Of a stretch of 64,000 bases of DNA, positions 44,831 through 53,603 are shown one piece after another. The DNA comes from Rhizobacter koreensis (lineage in GTDB: Bacteria; Pseudomonadota; Gammaproteobacteria; Burkholderiales; Burkholderiaceae_C): assembly GCF_013366375.1 (NCBI RefSeq), contig NZ_JABWMJ010000001.1, positions 682,001-746,000 of the forward strand, written 5' to 3'. Position numbers and translations under genes: made by a program. Positions within the stretch are counted from its first letter, which is position 1. Every line of letters starts with the position of its first letter. A model generated the notes under the pieces. It was not told where the DNA came from. It worked only from the letters and a program-made list of their open reading frames with translations, and ran no database searches.

Positions 44831-44911
44831 GGGTGACCGGCGTAGCGAAGTAAAGGGGGAGGGACGCGGTGTAAACCGCGTCCCGGAGGACATGAGCGGA
44901 GCCGGTCACCC
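44831..44911. repeat. REP-like element, right copy (inverted)
   Basis: Ends GGGTGACCGGC (44831-44841) and GCCGGTCACCC (44901-44911) are perfect inverted repeats, and an inner hairpin GGGACGCGGT/ACCGCGTCCC (44861-44870, 44875-44884) has a 4-nt loop. Together with the left copy it fills most of the 328-base gap between livF and the aldehyde dehydrogenase; nothing else is visible there. The nested palindromes could also stop transcription from both sides. Confidence 0.55.
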
Positions 44912-44971
44912 TGCGCCGCCGGCGCTAACCCCTACGATGGCCGGCCTGACACGTGCTCGGCCAAGGGTTCC

Positions 44972-46417
44972 TCAAACCGCCATGATCGACACGGCCTTCG
45001 TCACCACGTAGGCCTCCATGGCCTCCGGGCCGCCTTCCGAGCCGTAGCCGGAATCCTTGACGCCGCCGAACGGCATCTCGGGGCTGGGGGCGGCGGGCTG
45101 GTTGATCCAGAGCATGCCCACTTCGACTTCCTGCGAGAGCTGGTGCGCGTTCTTGATCGAGCGGGTGAAGGCGTAGCCGGCAAGGCCATACGGCAGGCGG
45201 TTCGATTCCGCGATCGCCTCGTCGAGCGTGTCGAAGCCGCGGATCGCCGCGATCGGGCCGAACGGCTCCTCGTTGAAGACGTCGGCCTCGAGCGGCACGT
45301 CGGTCAGCACGGTGGGCGCGAAGAAGTTGCCGGCGCTGCCGACGCGGTCGCCACCGGTGGCGATGGTCGCGCCCTTGGCGCGCGCGTTCTCGAGCACCTT
45401 GCTCATGGCCTGCAGGCGGCGCGTGTTGGCGAGCGGGCCGAGCGTGGTGCCTTCGGCGAGGCCGTCGCCGAGCTTGAGGCCCTCGGCGTGCTTGACCAGC
45501 GCCTCGGCGAACTCGCGCTTGATGCTGTTGTGGACCAGGAAACGGGTCGGCGAGATGCACACCTGGCCCGCGTTGCGGAACTTGGCGCCGCCCGACGCCT
45601 TGACCGCCAGCGCGACGTCGGCGTCGTCGCAGACGATCACCGGCGCGTGGCCGCCGAGCTCCATCGTGGCCCGCTTCATGTGCTGGCCGGCCATCGCGGC
45701 GAGCTGCTTGCCGACCGCAGTCGAGCCGGTGAACGTGACCTTGCGGATGATCGGGTGCGGAATCAGGTAGCTCGAGATCTCGGCCGGGTTGCCGAACACG
45801 AGGCCGATCACGCCCTTCGGAATGCCAGCGTCGACGAAGGCCTGCAGCAGCGCGGCGGGCGAGGCGGGGGTCTCTTCCGGCGCCTTCACGAGAAACGAGC
45901 AGCCGGTCGCCAGCGACGCGGCGAGCTTGCGGACGACCTGGTTGATCGGGAAGTTCCACGGCGTGAACGCCGCGACCGGGCCGATCGGCTCCTTCAGCAC
46001 GAGCTGCTGCGCGGCGAGGTTGCGCGACGGCACGATGCGGCCGTAGACGCGGCGGCCCTCGTCGGCGAACCACTCGATGATGTCGGCCGCGGCGAGTGCC
46101 TCGATGCGGGCCTCGGCGTACGGCTTGCCCTGTTCCTGGGTCAGCACGCGGCCGATGTCCGCGGCGCGCTCGCGCACCAGGCCGGCGGCCTTGCGCATGA
46201 TCGCGGCGCGCTCGTTGGCGGGCACCTTGCGCCACGTCTCGAAGCCCCGCTGCGCGGCGGCCAGCGCCCGGTCGAGATCGGGAATGCCGGCGTGCGCAAC
46301 CTTGCCGATCGGCTCGCCGGTGGCCGGGTTGTGCACGTCGAGCGTCTTGCCGCTCGCGGCGTCGCACCACTCGTTGTCGATCAGGAGGCGGGTATCGGGG
46401 TAGCGGGACGCGGTCAT
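44972..46417 (-). CDS. NAD(P)-dependent aldehyde dehydrogenase (GabD-like)
   Basis: 481 residues from ATG 46417. Catalytic Glu is in [11 protein letters not shown] near residue 253 and catalytic Cys in [14 protein letters not shown] near 287; [10 protein letters not shown] and [11 protein letters not shown] are typical cofactor and fold motifs. The overall pattern, including TLGPLAN and the C-terminal [13 protein letters not shown], is that of succinate- or glutarate-semialdehyde dehydrogenases. BoxD, the aldehyde dehydrogenase of the box route, is of a different aldehyde dehydrogenase type, but none is present here; this gene next to the cluster may oxidise a semialdehyde from it. That is inference. 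Confidence 0.9.
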   Translation of the reverse strand: MTASRYPDTRLLIDNEWCDAASGKTLDVHNPATGEPIGKVAHAGIPDLDRALAAAQRGFETWRKVPANERAAIMRKAAGLVRERAADIGRVLTQEQGKPYAEARIEALAAADIIEWFADEGRRVYGRIVPSRNLAAQQLVLKEPIGPVAAFTPWNFPINQVVRKLAASLATGCSFLVKAPEETPASPAALLQAFVDAGIPKGVIGLVFGNPAEISSYLIPHPIIRKVTFTGSTAVGKQLAAMAGQHMKRATMELGGHAPVIVCDDADVALAVKASGGAKFRNAGQVCISPTRFLVHNSIKREFAEALVKHAEGLKLGDGLAEGTTLGPLANTRRLQAMSKVLENARAKGATIATGGDRVGSAGNFFAPTVLTDVPLEADVFNEEPFGPIAAIRGFDTLDEAIAESNRLPYGLAGYAFTRSIKNAHQLSQEVEVGMLWINQPAAPSPEMPFGGVKDSGYGSEGGPEAMEAYVVTKAVSIMAV

Positions 46418-46522
46418 GCGAGGCTCCGGAGCAAAACCAGCATGATGCCGCGAGACGCCTGCCCCGTGCAGACGCAAGGCTTGCCGCGGCCGCCCGACCG
46501 CGCGTCGCGCGGCCGGCCGTCG

Positions 46523-46972
46523 TCAGGCGAGCGTGCGTCCACGCGCCCCGTCGACGCTCCAGGCGCCCGGGCCGGCCGCGGCGAAGAACAGGAACACGAA
46601 GCAATAGAGCGCGGCGAGCTCGCCGCCGTTCAGCATCGGCACCAGCACGCTGCCCTTGGACGCGTGCGCCATGAAGTAGGCGACCGCCATCTCGCCCGAC
46701 AGGATGAACGCCGAAAAGCGCGTGAAGAGGCCGATCAGCAGCAGCACGCCGAACACGATCTCGATGAGGCCGGCGATGCCGGTCAGCGACATCAGCTGCA
46801 CGTTGTCGAACATCGCGACGTGCGGCACGTGCAGCAGCTTGGCGGTGCCGTGCTGCAGGAACAGGTAGGCACTCACGATGCGAAGCAGCGCTTGCGCCTC
46901 CGGAGCCCATCGCTCCGGACGAAAGCCGCTGGCGGTGGCGGGATACGAGGTGCTGCTGCGGGTGTCTGCCAT
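46523..46972 (-). CDS. DoxX-family membrane protein
   Basis: 149 residues with four membrane segments. LRIVSAYLFLQHGTAKLL, GIAGLIEIVFGVLLLIGLFTR, GEMAVAYFMAHA and GELAALYCFVFLFFAAAG-like stretches are the DoxX hallmarks. Function is generally unknown, with links to redox and thiosulfate metabolism in distant relatives. Single gene, same strand as its neighbours. Confidence 0.88.
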   Translation of the reverse strand: MADTRSSTSYPATASGFRPERWAPEAQALLRIVSAYLFLQHGTAKLLHVPHVAMFDNVQLMSLTGIAGLIEIVFGVLLLIGLFTRFSAFILSGEMAVAYFMAHASKGSVLVPMLNGGELAALYCFVFLFFAAAGPGAWSVDGARGRTLA

Positions 46973-47045
46973 GGGCCTGCTCCGAGTGGGAAAGGCCCGA
47001 CGATACGAGACGCGGCGCCGCGCCGCGCCCGAGGATGTACCCGCG

Positions 47046-47477
47046 TCAGACCTTGCTGCTGACGGACGCCGTCGCCACGAGCTCGTTCAGCAGCGCGAGC
47101 GATGCCTTGCCCGCCACTGCGTACGGATCGAGGATCGCCGAGTCCGAATACTTCAGCAGCAGCGACGGGTTGAGGCGGCTCATGTTGACCTGCCCCATCG
47201 ACCAGCCCGAGAAGCTCCGCTCGGCGATCTCCTCGTAGCTCAGCAGCACGACATCGCGATGGCGGGCATCGTTGACGATGCGGTTGTAGATGGTGCTGAC
47301 CGGCTGGCGGCCGCCTTCGAGCACTTGAAGGAAGACCCGCGCGTTCGAGCAGAAGCAGAGCACGCCGGTCACGCCGGCGGCCTGGTTGTGCTGGCGCGAG
47401 ACGTTCAGGATGGCGCCGACCGCGTCGTTGCCCACCTCGTCGGCGGCGCGGCTCGCATACAGCAGTCGGACCAGCAT
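47046..47477 (-). CDS. BLUF-domain blue-light photoreceptor
   Basis: 143 residues, essentially one BLUF domain with a short C-terminal helix pair. The flavin-proximal Tyr is Y7 (LVRLLYASRA), the Gln in VFLQVLEGG near residue 52, and the Trp/Met region is FSGWSMGQ near 95. Asn and Gly in HNQAAGVTGVLCF are also conserved. Such short BLUF proteins bind FAD and act by protein contact, having no output domain. GAGGAG lies upstream of ATG 47477. It follows folE by 27 bases and is probably cotranscribed. Confidence 0.92.
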   Translation of the reverse strand: MLVRLLYASRAADEVGNDAVGAILNVSRQHNQAAGVTGVLCFCSNARVFLQVLEGGRQPVSTIYNRIVNDARHRDVVLLSYEEIAERSFSGWSMGQVNMSRLNPSLLLKYSDSAILDPYAVAGKASLALLNELVATASVSSKV

Positions 47478-47504
47478 GCTCGGCTCCTCGGGGCGTTCAG
47501 ACGT

Positions 47505-48233
47505 TCAGATCTTCTTCGACAGCAGCGACAGGAATTCGCGGCGCAGGTTCGGGTCCTTCAGGAACGAGCCGCGCATCACGCTGTTGGTCATCATCGACTC
47601 GTCGTCCTTGACGCCGCGCCAGTGCATGCAGAAGTGGTCGGCCTCCATGACGATCGCGAGACCGTCGGGTTTCACGCGCGCCTGCAGCTCGTTGGCGAGC
47701 ATGGTGACCGCCTCCTCCTGGATCTGCGGCCGGCTCATGATCCAGTCGCAGATGCGCGCGTACTTCGACAGGCCGATCAGGTTCGAGTGCTCGTTCGGCA
47801 GCACGCCGATCCACACCTTGCCGAGGATCGGGCAGAGGTGGTGCGAGCAGGCACTGCGCACCTTCACCGGGCCGACGATCATCAGCTCGTTGAGGCGCGA
47901 CGCGTTCGGGAACTCGGTGACCGACGGCATGCCGACGTAGCGGCCCTTGAACACCTCGTTGACGAACATCTTGGCGACGCGGCGCGCGGTGTCGTTGGTG
48001 TTGTGGTCGCTCTCGGTGTCGATGACGAGCGAGCGCAGCACCTCCTGCATCTTCGCCTCGACCTCGGCGCGCAGCTCGTCGAGCTCGCCGGGCTCGATAT
48101 GCTCGGCGATGTTGTCGTTGGCGTGGTAGCGGCAGCCGGCGTTGACGAGCCGGTAGCGGATGCGCTCGGACGCCGGCAGCCGGGCCAGGTCGGCCGCGGT
48201 GCGGAACATTCGCGTGGGTTGCTCAGCGGCCAT
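47505..48233 (-). CDS. folE: GTP cyclohydrolase I
   Basis: 242 residues. It converts GTP to 7,8-dihydroneopterin triphosphate, the first step of folate (and pterin) synthesis. Zinc ligands are in VRSACSHHLCPILGKVWIG (Cys, His, with the second Cys in DHFCMHWRG), and NTNDTARRVAKMFVNEVF and the SRPQIQEEAVTMLANEL helix match. N-terminal 45 residues extend beyond the core, as in many betaproteobacterial forms. In an apparent operon with the BLUF gene. Confidence 0.95.
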   Translation of the reverse strand: MAAEQPTRMFRTAADLARLPASERIRYRLVNAGCRYHANDNIAEHIEPGELDELRAEVEAKMQEVLRSLVIDTESDHNTNDTARRVAKMFVNEVFKGRYVGMPSVTEFPNASRLNELMIVGPVKVRSACSHHLCPILGKVWIGVLPNEHSNLIGLSKYARICDWIMSRPQIQEEAVTMLANELQARVKPDGLAIVMEADHFCMHWRGVKDDESMMTNSVMRGSFLKDPNLRREFLSLLSKKI

Positions 48234-48339
48234 CGCAGGTCGTGGTCGGCATGGGAACGCGAGCGTACCGCAGGCGGCAAAGCCCGCGGCCGCGACGCTG
48301 GCGCGACGGCGAGAAGCCGCCGGCGCGCCCCGCCAGGCG

Positions 48340-48687
48340 TCAGCCCGCGAGCCGGTGCAGCGCCGCGACGAACGGCAGTCGCAGCAGCACGTTGCGCTCG
48401 CTCGTCACCGGCCCGGTGGCCAGTGCGAGCGGGCAGAACGACGCCGGCAGCGCGATCGAATGCAGCGGCGAGCCCGGCTTCTGGCGATCGCAGAGCGACG
48501 CCTCGCTCTCGACGAACCGCATGCCGAGTGCCGGGCTGCGCTTGACCAGCAGGGTGGCGCGCTTCTCGGGCACGTCGAGCACCAGCAGCGTGACGCGGCG
48601 CGCGGCGACGAGCGCCAGCACCATGACGAGCAGCAGGGCGCCGGCGCCGACGAGCAGGCCGCGGCGCCGTGCTGGTGCCCTCGCCAT
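48340..48687 (-). CDS. Small single-pass membrane protein, unknown
   Basis: 115 residues from ATG 48687, which overlaps the stop of the penicillin-acylase gene by one base (TGATG). The chain has a basic start MARAPARRRG, one long hydrophobic segment (about 10-30), and a periplasmic part with two Cys (SLCDRQKPG, ASFCPLALA) that could form a disulfide. I recognise no family. Tight coupling suggests it works with or protects the acylase. Confidence 0.65.
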   Translation of the reverse strand: MARAPARRRGLLVGAGALLLVMVLALVAARRVTLLVLDVPEKRATLLVKRSPALGMRFVESEASLCDRQKPGSPLHSIALPASFCPLALATGPVTSERNVLLRLPFVAALHRLAG

Positions 48688-51149
48688 CAACGCGCCGGGC
48701 GCAGCGTCAGGGTGTCGCCGCGCTTCGATTCGACCGCCGCGCGGCTGAACACCATCGGGAAGTACTCGCCCTTCGACCAGGCCTCTAGCAGGTTCTTGTA
48801 GTACGGGCTCTTGGGGTCGCTGGACTGCCCCGGCACGTTGATCCAGATCGACTTGTCCCAGTCGGAGAGGTCGACCACTTGCCGGTACGACGCGCCGCTG
48901 GTGACGCGGAAGTCCGACGTGCGGTACGACGCGCGGTGCACCGTGTCGCCCGAGCCGCCGACCGGGAAGCGCTCGGTCGCGAACGACGCCGCGGTCGCCG
49001 GGGCGAGGAAGCTGCTCAATTCGTGCTCGAACTGGATGTGATGGAGCTTGCCCCACTGCCAGTTCGCCGGGTCGTTGCCCTGACGCGTGCGCAGGTCGGT
49101 CATGGTCGCTTTCAGCGTCTCGAGCAGCGCGGCGTTGCGGCCGGCGATCGGATCGGACCCGAACGTCGAGTTCGGCGTCGCCAGGTAGCGGAACACGACC
49201 GGCCGCGACAGCGTGCCGATGAGCGCGCGGGCGCTCTGCGGCACCACCGTCTGCGACACGCGCGTCAGCACGCGCGGCAGCCACAGCTCGAAGATCGTCG
49301 CGGCGACCGAATCGACGCTCTCGACGTAGTTCCAGGCGCGCAGGCGGTTCAGCGCGTCGGTCACGTCGGGATCGGTCGAGGTGAGGCCGGTCAGCATCGG
49401 CACCAGCGTGCGCGCCGGGATCGACAGCTCGTCGAACTGCAGCTTCGCGGAGTCCGCGACGGTCTGCCGGTTGTTCGCCGCGAGCACCTCCTGGATGCGC
49501 TGCTGGCGGTACGGGTCGGCCCAGCCGCGCGTGTTGGTCAGACCTTTGTACGCGTAGTTGTCGGGCACGTTGTACTCGTTGGCCGACGAGTAGAACCCCG
49601 GCGCCGGGTTGAGGATGCGCGGCAGCAGGTTGCCGCTCAGGTAGCCGGCCCATTCGTAGCGACCGTCGCCCGGCACCGGCAGCAGCCCGCTCCAGTCGGC
49701 GTTCGGCCGGATCGGCGCGAGCGCGCCGCCGAACCACGCGATGTTGCCGTCGACGTCGGCGTAGACCATGTTCTCGCCCGGCGTCAGGTGGCGCGCCATG
49801 CCTTCGCTGAACTCGCTCCAGTTGCGCGCCTGGTTGAGGCGCAGGCTGGCGAGGTACGCGGCGGTGCCGGGGAACTCGAGGTACGCGGCGCGCACCGCGA
49901 AGGCACGGCGATTCGCCGTGTCCTCGAACACCACCGGGCCGTGGCGGGTGAACTTCAGCGGCGCCGTCTGCGCGGCCTGGCCGCGCACCGGGATCGACTC
50001 GTTGACGACGCGCATCGATTCCCAGCCGCCCTGGTAGCGGTACTGGTTCGGGTCGGCCGGGTTGGTGTCGTAGACGTAGAGGTCTTCCTCGTCGCCGAAC
50101 GCGAAGATCGTCAGGCCGAACGCGACACGTTCGTTGTGCCCGATCGAGACGCCGGGCAGCGCCGGCTCGCCGGCGCCGATCACGTTCCAGCCCGGCGCGT
50201 TCAGGTGGACCATGTAGCGCAACGACGGCATGTCGATGTTGCGGTGCGGGTCGTTGGCGAGGATCGGCTTGCCGGTCGCGGTGCGCGACCCCGAGATCGT
50301 CCAGTTGTTGCTCTCGTGGCGCAGCGCCTCGATCTCCTCGGGGCTGCGCTCGATCGTCCGGTTCGCCGCCGACAGCGCGTCGGCGAGCCGCTCGCGGTCG
50401 ACCGCGCCGAGCGGGCTGCGCGGGAAGTCGCTGGCCTGGAACGCCATGCCGTTGCGCGCCAGGTTGTACTCGGCCAGGATCGCCGTCGTGATCACCGACG
50501 GGTCGCTGCCGGCCGGCACCTGGATCGGCTTTTCCGGAATGCGGTCGGACCATTGCTCGGTGGTCGCGACGCCGAGGCCGGCGACCCGCCGCGCCATCGT
50601 CACTTCGTCGCTCACGTTGCGCGTGATGCCGTAGATGCGGATCAGCGACGAGGTCACCGACCAGCGCCCGGGCGACGTGCCGGTGAGCTGGAACTCGACC
50701 GGCAGCTTGGTCGGGTCGGCCTGCACCTCGTCGACGTAGGCGTTGATGCCGTCGGCGAACGCCGTCAGGATCGCCTTGCCGTCCGGGTGATAGCTCGCGT
50801 ACTCGGCTTCGAGGTCGCCGCGGAACAGGAACTTGCGCGCGGCGGCGTCGGCGGCCACGAAGCGCGGCCCGAACTGCTCGGCCATCTTCCCTTCGCCGCG
50901 CCGGCGCCACTGGTCGAGCTGCCAGAGGCGGTCGCGCGCTGCGCTGTAGCCCTGGGCGAAGAAGAGGTCGCGCTGGTTCTGGGCGTAGATGTGCGAGACG
51001 CCGGTGGTGTCGCGGACGATCTCGACCGACTGGCTGACCCCGGGGACGCTGACCCCGGGGCCGTCGTCGTCGCCGCCACCGCCGCCGCACGCGCCGAGCA
51101 GCAGCAGCGGAGCGGCGAGCGCCGCGTGAACTCTCGATAGGAACGCCAT
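48687..51149 (-). CDS. Penicillin acylase-family lipoprotein (Ntn hydrolase)
   Basis: 820 residues from ATG 51149 with CGAGGAGACACG upstream. Lipobox LLGAC and a Gly5-Asp3 linker precede the mature chain. VEIVRDTTGVSHIYAQN and GYSAARDRLWQLDQWRRRGEG are the alpha-chain marks. The Ntn nucleophile is the Ser of HESNNWTISGSRT near residue 280, where autocleavage should release the beta chain; NDPHRNIDMPSLRY and GVSIGHNERVAFGLT follow. The residue before the Ser is Glu instead of the usual Gly, which may affect processing. Members hydrolyse amides such as acyl-homoserine lactones or beta-lactam side chains; the substrate is not readable. Confidence 0.9.
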   Translation of the reverse strand: MAFLSRVHAALAAPLLLLGACGGGGGDDDGPGVSVPGVSQSVEIVRDTTGVSHIYAQNQRDLFFAQGYSAARDRLWQLDQWRRRGEGKMAEQFGPRFVAADAAARKFLFRGDLEAEYASYHPDGKAILTAFADGINAYVDEVQADPTKLPVEFQLTGTSPGRWSVTSSLIRIYGITRNVSDEVTMARRVAGLGVATTEQWSDRIPEKPIQVPAGSDPSVITTAILAEYNLARNGMAFQASDFPRSPLGAVDRERLADALSAANRTIERSPEEIEALRHESNNWTISGSRTATGKPILANDPHRNIDMPSLRYMVHLNAPGWNVIGAGEPALPGVSIGHNERVAFGLTIFAFGDEEDLYVYDTNPADPNQYRYQGGWESMRVVNESIPVRGQAAQTAPLKFTRHGPVVFEDTANRRAFAVRAAYLEFPGTAAYLASLRLNQARNWSEFSEGMARHLTPGENMVYADVDGNIAWFGGALAPIRPNADWSGLLPVPGDGRYEWAGYLSGNLLPRILNPAPGFYSSANEYNVPDNYAYKGLTNTRGWADPYRQQRIQEVLAANNRQTVADSAKLQFDELSIPARTLVPMLTGLTSTDPDVTDALNRLRAWNYVESVDSVAATIFELWLPRVLTRVSQTVVPQSARALIGTLSRPVVFRYLATPNSTFGSDPIAGRNAALLETLKATMTDLRTRQGNDPANWQWGKLHHIQFEHELSSFLAPATAASFATERFPVGGSGDTVHRASYRTSDFRVTSGASYRQVVDLSDWDKSIWINVPGQSSDPKSPYYKNLLEAWSKGEYFPMVFSRAAVESKRGDTLTLRPAR

Positions 51150-51415
51150 GGACGTGTCTCCTCGGTTGCCGTCGCGGGATCGGGAACCGTCCGGCAAGCC
51201 GCGGCAGGCTCGTGCGGAGGGTCCGCGGCCTTTCTAACCGCCGAAGGCCGCCGGGGCGAACGAACGACGGCTTTGGTTACAACGTTCACGCAATCTGTGC
51301 ATGCCTCCGGGTTAACCCAGGTTCCTGGCGCGCCATGGACGTGCATGGACCTCGAGAACTGTCACGCCACTGTGACGGTGCCGGTCGAAGCCGAAGCCGA
51401 CCGTAGACTCCCCCC

Positions 51416-52891
51416 GTGAATGCCGCCCCCGCGCCGAAGCGCCGAACCCGCTCCGGCCCGGGGCCGAAGCAGCAACCGCCCGCCGGCGGCACCCCCACCC
51501 CAGGCGCCGACACGGCGCCGCTCGCGCGCCTGCTGAACCACACCGCCGACCTCGTGCAGGCGGTGCGCGCCGGCCGCTCGCTGACCGACGCGCTCGGCGG
51601 CGTTCCGGGCGCGGTGCGGCCGGCAGTGCAGGCGCTCGCCTTCCACGCGATGCGCTGGCTGGGCTCGGCCGAGGTGCTGCGTCGCACGCTCGCGCCGAAG
51701 GCGCCGCCCACGGCGGTCGACGCGCTGCTGCTGACCGCGCTCGCGCTGCTGTGGCCGCCGAGCACGCCGCCGTACCCCGATCACACGCTGGTCGACCAGG
51801 CGGTCGAGGCGACGCGCACGCGGGCCGCGCGCGCCGCAGGGTTCGTCAACGCGGTGCTGCGCCGCTTCCTGCGCGAGCGCGACGCCCTCGTCGCGGCGGC
51901 GCTCGCCGACCCGCTGGCGCGCACCAATCACCCGGCGTGGTGGGTCGAGCGCCTGCGTGCCGACTGGCCGGACCGGTGGGAGGCGCTGCTCCAGGCCAAC
52001 CAGCAGCACCCGCCGATGACGCTGCGCGTCAACGCGCGGCGGTCCAGCGCCGCCGCGTACGTCGAGCGCCTGGCGCAGCACGGCATCGTCGGCCATGCGG
52101 GCGCCGGGCACGCCGTGACGCTGGAGCGCCCGCTGCCCGTGACGCGTCTGCCGGGCTTCGCTGCCGGGGACGTGTCGGTGCAGGACGCCGCCGCGCAGTG
52201 GCCGGCGCGACTGCTGGTCGGCGGCGATCCGTCGGTCGCTTCGCCCGACGAGGGGCCCGAGCCGCGCTCCGACGTCGAGCGCCCGCCGGCTCCGAGCCGC
52301 GCTTGGCTCGCCCCCGGCTCGCGCGTGCTCGACGCCTGCGCCGCGCCCGGCGGCAAGACCGCGCAGCTGCTCGAGCTGGCCGACCTCGACCTGCTCGCGA
52401 TCGACGCCAGCCCGGCGCGCCTGGAGCGCGTCGACGAGACGCTCGCGCGGCTCGGCCTCGCGGCGCGCACGCTCGCCGCCGACGCCGGCGAGCCTGCGGC
52501 CTGGTGGGACGGGCGGCCGTTCGACGCGATCCTGCTCGATGCGCCGTGCACCGCGTCGGGCATCGTGCGGCGCCACCCCGACGTGCGCTGGCTGCGCCGC
52601 CCCGACGACGTCGCCGCCCTGGTGGCGACGCAGCGCCGCCTGCTCGACGCGCTGTGGCCGTTGCTGCGGCCGGGCGGGCGTCTGCTCTACTGCACCTGCT
52701 CGCTGTTCAAGGACGAGGGCGAGCACCAGCTCGACGCTTTTTTGCAACGCCACGCCGACGCCCGCACCGTTGCGGAGCCCGCGGCTCCCGGTCACCTTCT
52801 GCCGCTGGCCGACAATCGCGCGGTCGGTCCGGCAGCCAGTGCGGCCTTCGCAGGCGATGGCTTCTTCATCGCGCTGGTCGAGAAAACCTGA
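51416..52891 (+). CDS. rsmB: 16S rRNA (cytosine967-C5)-methyltransferase
   Basis: 491 residues from GTG 51416, longer than the usual 430 mainly from a Pro/Arg-rich N-terminus and a loop near residue 275. An N-terminal NusB-like RNA-binding domain is followed by the SAM-binding LDACAAPGGKTAQLLELAD and the two catalytic Cys in LLDAPCTASGIVRRHPDVRW and LLYCTCSLFKDEGEHQ. It methylates C967 in 16S rRNA. Heads the conserved rsmB-DUF4390-ntrYX block. Confidence 0.94.
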   Translation: MNAAPAPKRRTRSGPGPKQQPPAGGTPTPGADTAPLARLLNHTADLVQAVRAGRSLTDALGGVPGAVRPAVQALAFHAMRWLGSAEVLRRTLAPKAPPTAVDALLLTALALLWPPSTPPYPDHTLVDQAVEATRTRAARAAGFVNAVLRRFLRERDALVAAALADPLARTNHPAWWVERLRADWPDRWEALLQANQQHPPMTLRVNARRSSAAAYVERLAQHGIVGHAGAGHAVTLERPLPVTRLPGFAAGDVSVQDAAAQWPARLLVGGDPSVASPDEGPEPRSDVERPPAPSRAWLAPGSRVLDACAAPGGKTAQLLELADLDLLAIDASPARLERVDETLARLGLAARTLAADAGEPAAWWDGRPFDAILLDAPCTASGIVRRHPDVRWLRRPDDVAALVATQRRLLDALWPLLRPGGRLLYCTCSLFKDEGEHQLDAFLQRHADARTVAEPAAPGHLLPLADNRAVGPAASAAFAGDGFFIALVEKT

Positions 52892-52909
52892 GGTTCCCGA
52901 ACGCATCTC

Positions 52910-53521
52910 ATGACCCGAGCCCTGGTGCATCGGCCTTCGCGGTCGTACGCGACACGGGCCTTGCGCCGTGCGCAGGGCGCGCTCGCCGGCACGCTGCTGT
53001 TGCTGGCGACCTTGCTGGCGCTGCTCGCGGCCGTGCCGGCCCGCGCCGCCGAGCCCGAGCTCACGAGCTTCGGCGTGACGCGCGAGGAGGACGGCGTCTA
53101 CCTGCACTACGCCGTCGAGTTCGAACTCTCGAAGAGCGTCGAGGACGCGCTCGCCAAGGGCGTGCCGCTCTTCTTCGTGGCCGAGGCCGACGTGCTGCGC
53201 GACCGCTGGTACTGGAGCGATCACCGCGTCTCGCAGGCCACGCGCACCTGGCGCATCGTCTACCAGCCGCTCACGTCGAGCTACCGCGTCACCTACGGCG
53301 GCCTCAGCCAGACCTACGCGTCGCGCACCGAGGCGCTGGCCGCCGTGAGCCGCAGCGCGCGCTGGAAGATCGCCGATGCCAACCAGGTCGGCGACGGGGG
53401 CGGCCACTACGTCGAGTTCAGCTATCGCCTCGACACCTCGCTGATGCCGCGCCCGATGCAGATCGGCATCGGCGGCCAACCCGACTGGACGCTGGTGGTC
53501 AAGCGGACCCAGCGCTTTTGA
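52910..53521 (+). CDS. DUF4390-family exported protein
   Basis: 203 residues. A signal peptide or anchor (LAGTLLLLATLLALLAAVPA) ends near residue 46. The mature part is the DUF4390 domain with GVYLHYAVEFELSKSVEDAL, DRWYWSDHRV, WRIVYQPLTSSYRVTYGGLS and a C-terminal GQPDWTLVVKRT. Function is not established; constant linkage to ntrYX suggests an envelope role connected with that system. Confidence 0.9.
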   Translation: MTRALVHRPSRSYATRALRRAQGALAGTLLLLATLLALLAAVPARAAEPELTSFGVTREEDGVYLHYAVEFELSKSVEDALAKGVPLFFVAEADVLRDRWYWSDHRVSQATRTWRIVYQPLTSSYRVTYGGLSQTYASRTEALAAVSRSARWKIADANQVGDGGGHYVEFSYRLDTSLMPRPMQIGIGGQPDWTLVVKRTQRF

Positions 53522-53603
53522 CGACCATGGGCGCCCCGCGCGCGAGCTGCGAACTCGCCGTGCCGGCGGCGGGCGGCACGCTGCGCGAGCCGGCAGGTCC
53601 GGC

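Noticed and set aside
44972-46417. Annotation of the aldehyde dehydrogenase as boxD
   Set aside because: Motifs and length fit the GabD/semialdehyde dehydrogenase type better; position alone is not enough.
51309-51318. Palindrome GGGTTAACCC between the acylase and rsmB genes
   Set aside because: Too short to distinguish from chance and no matching partner site.
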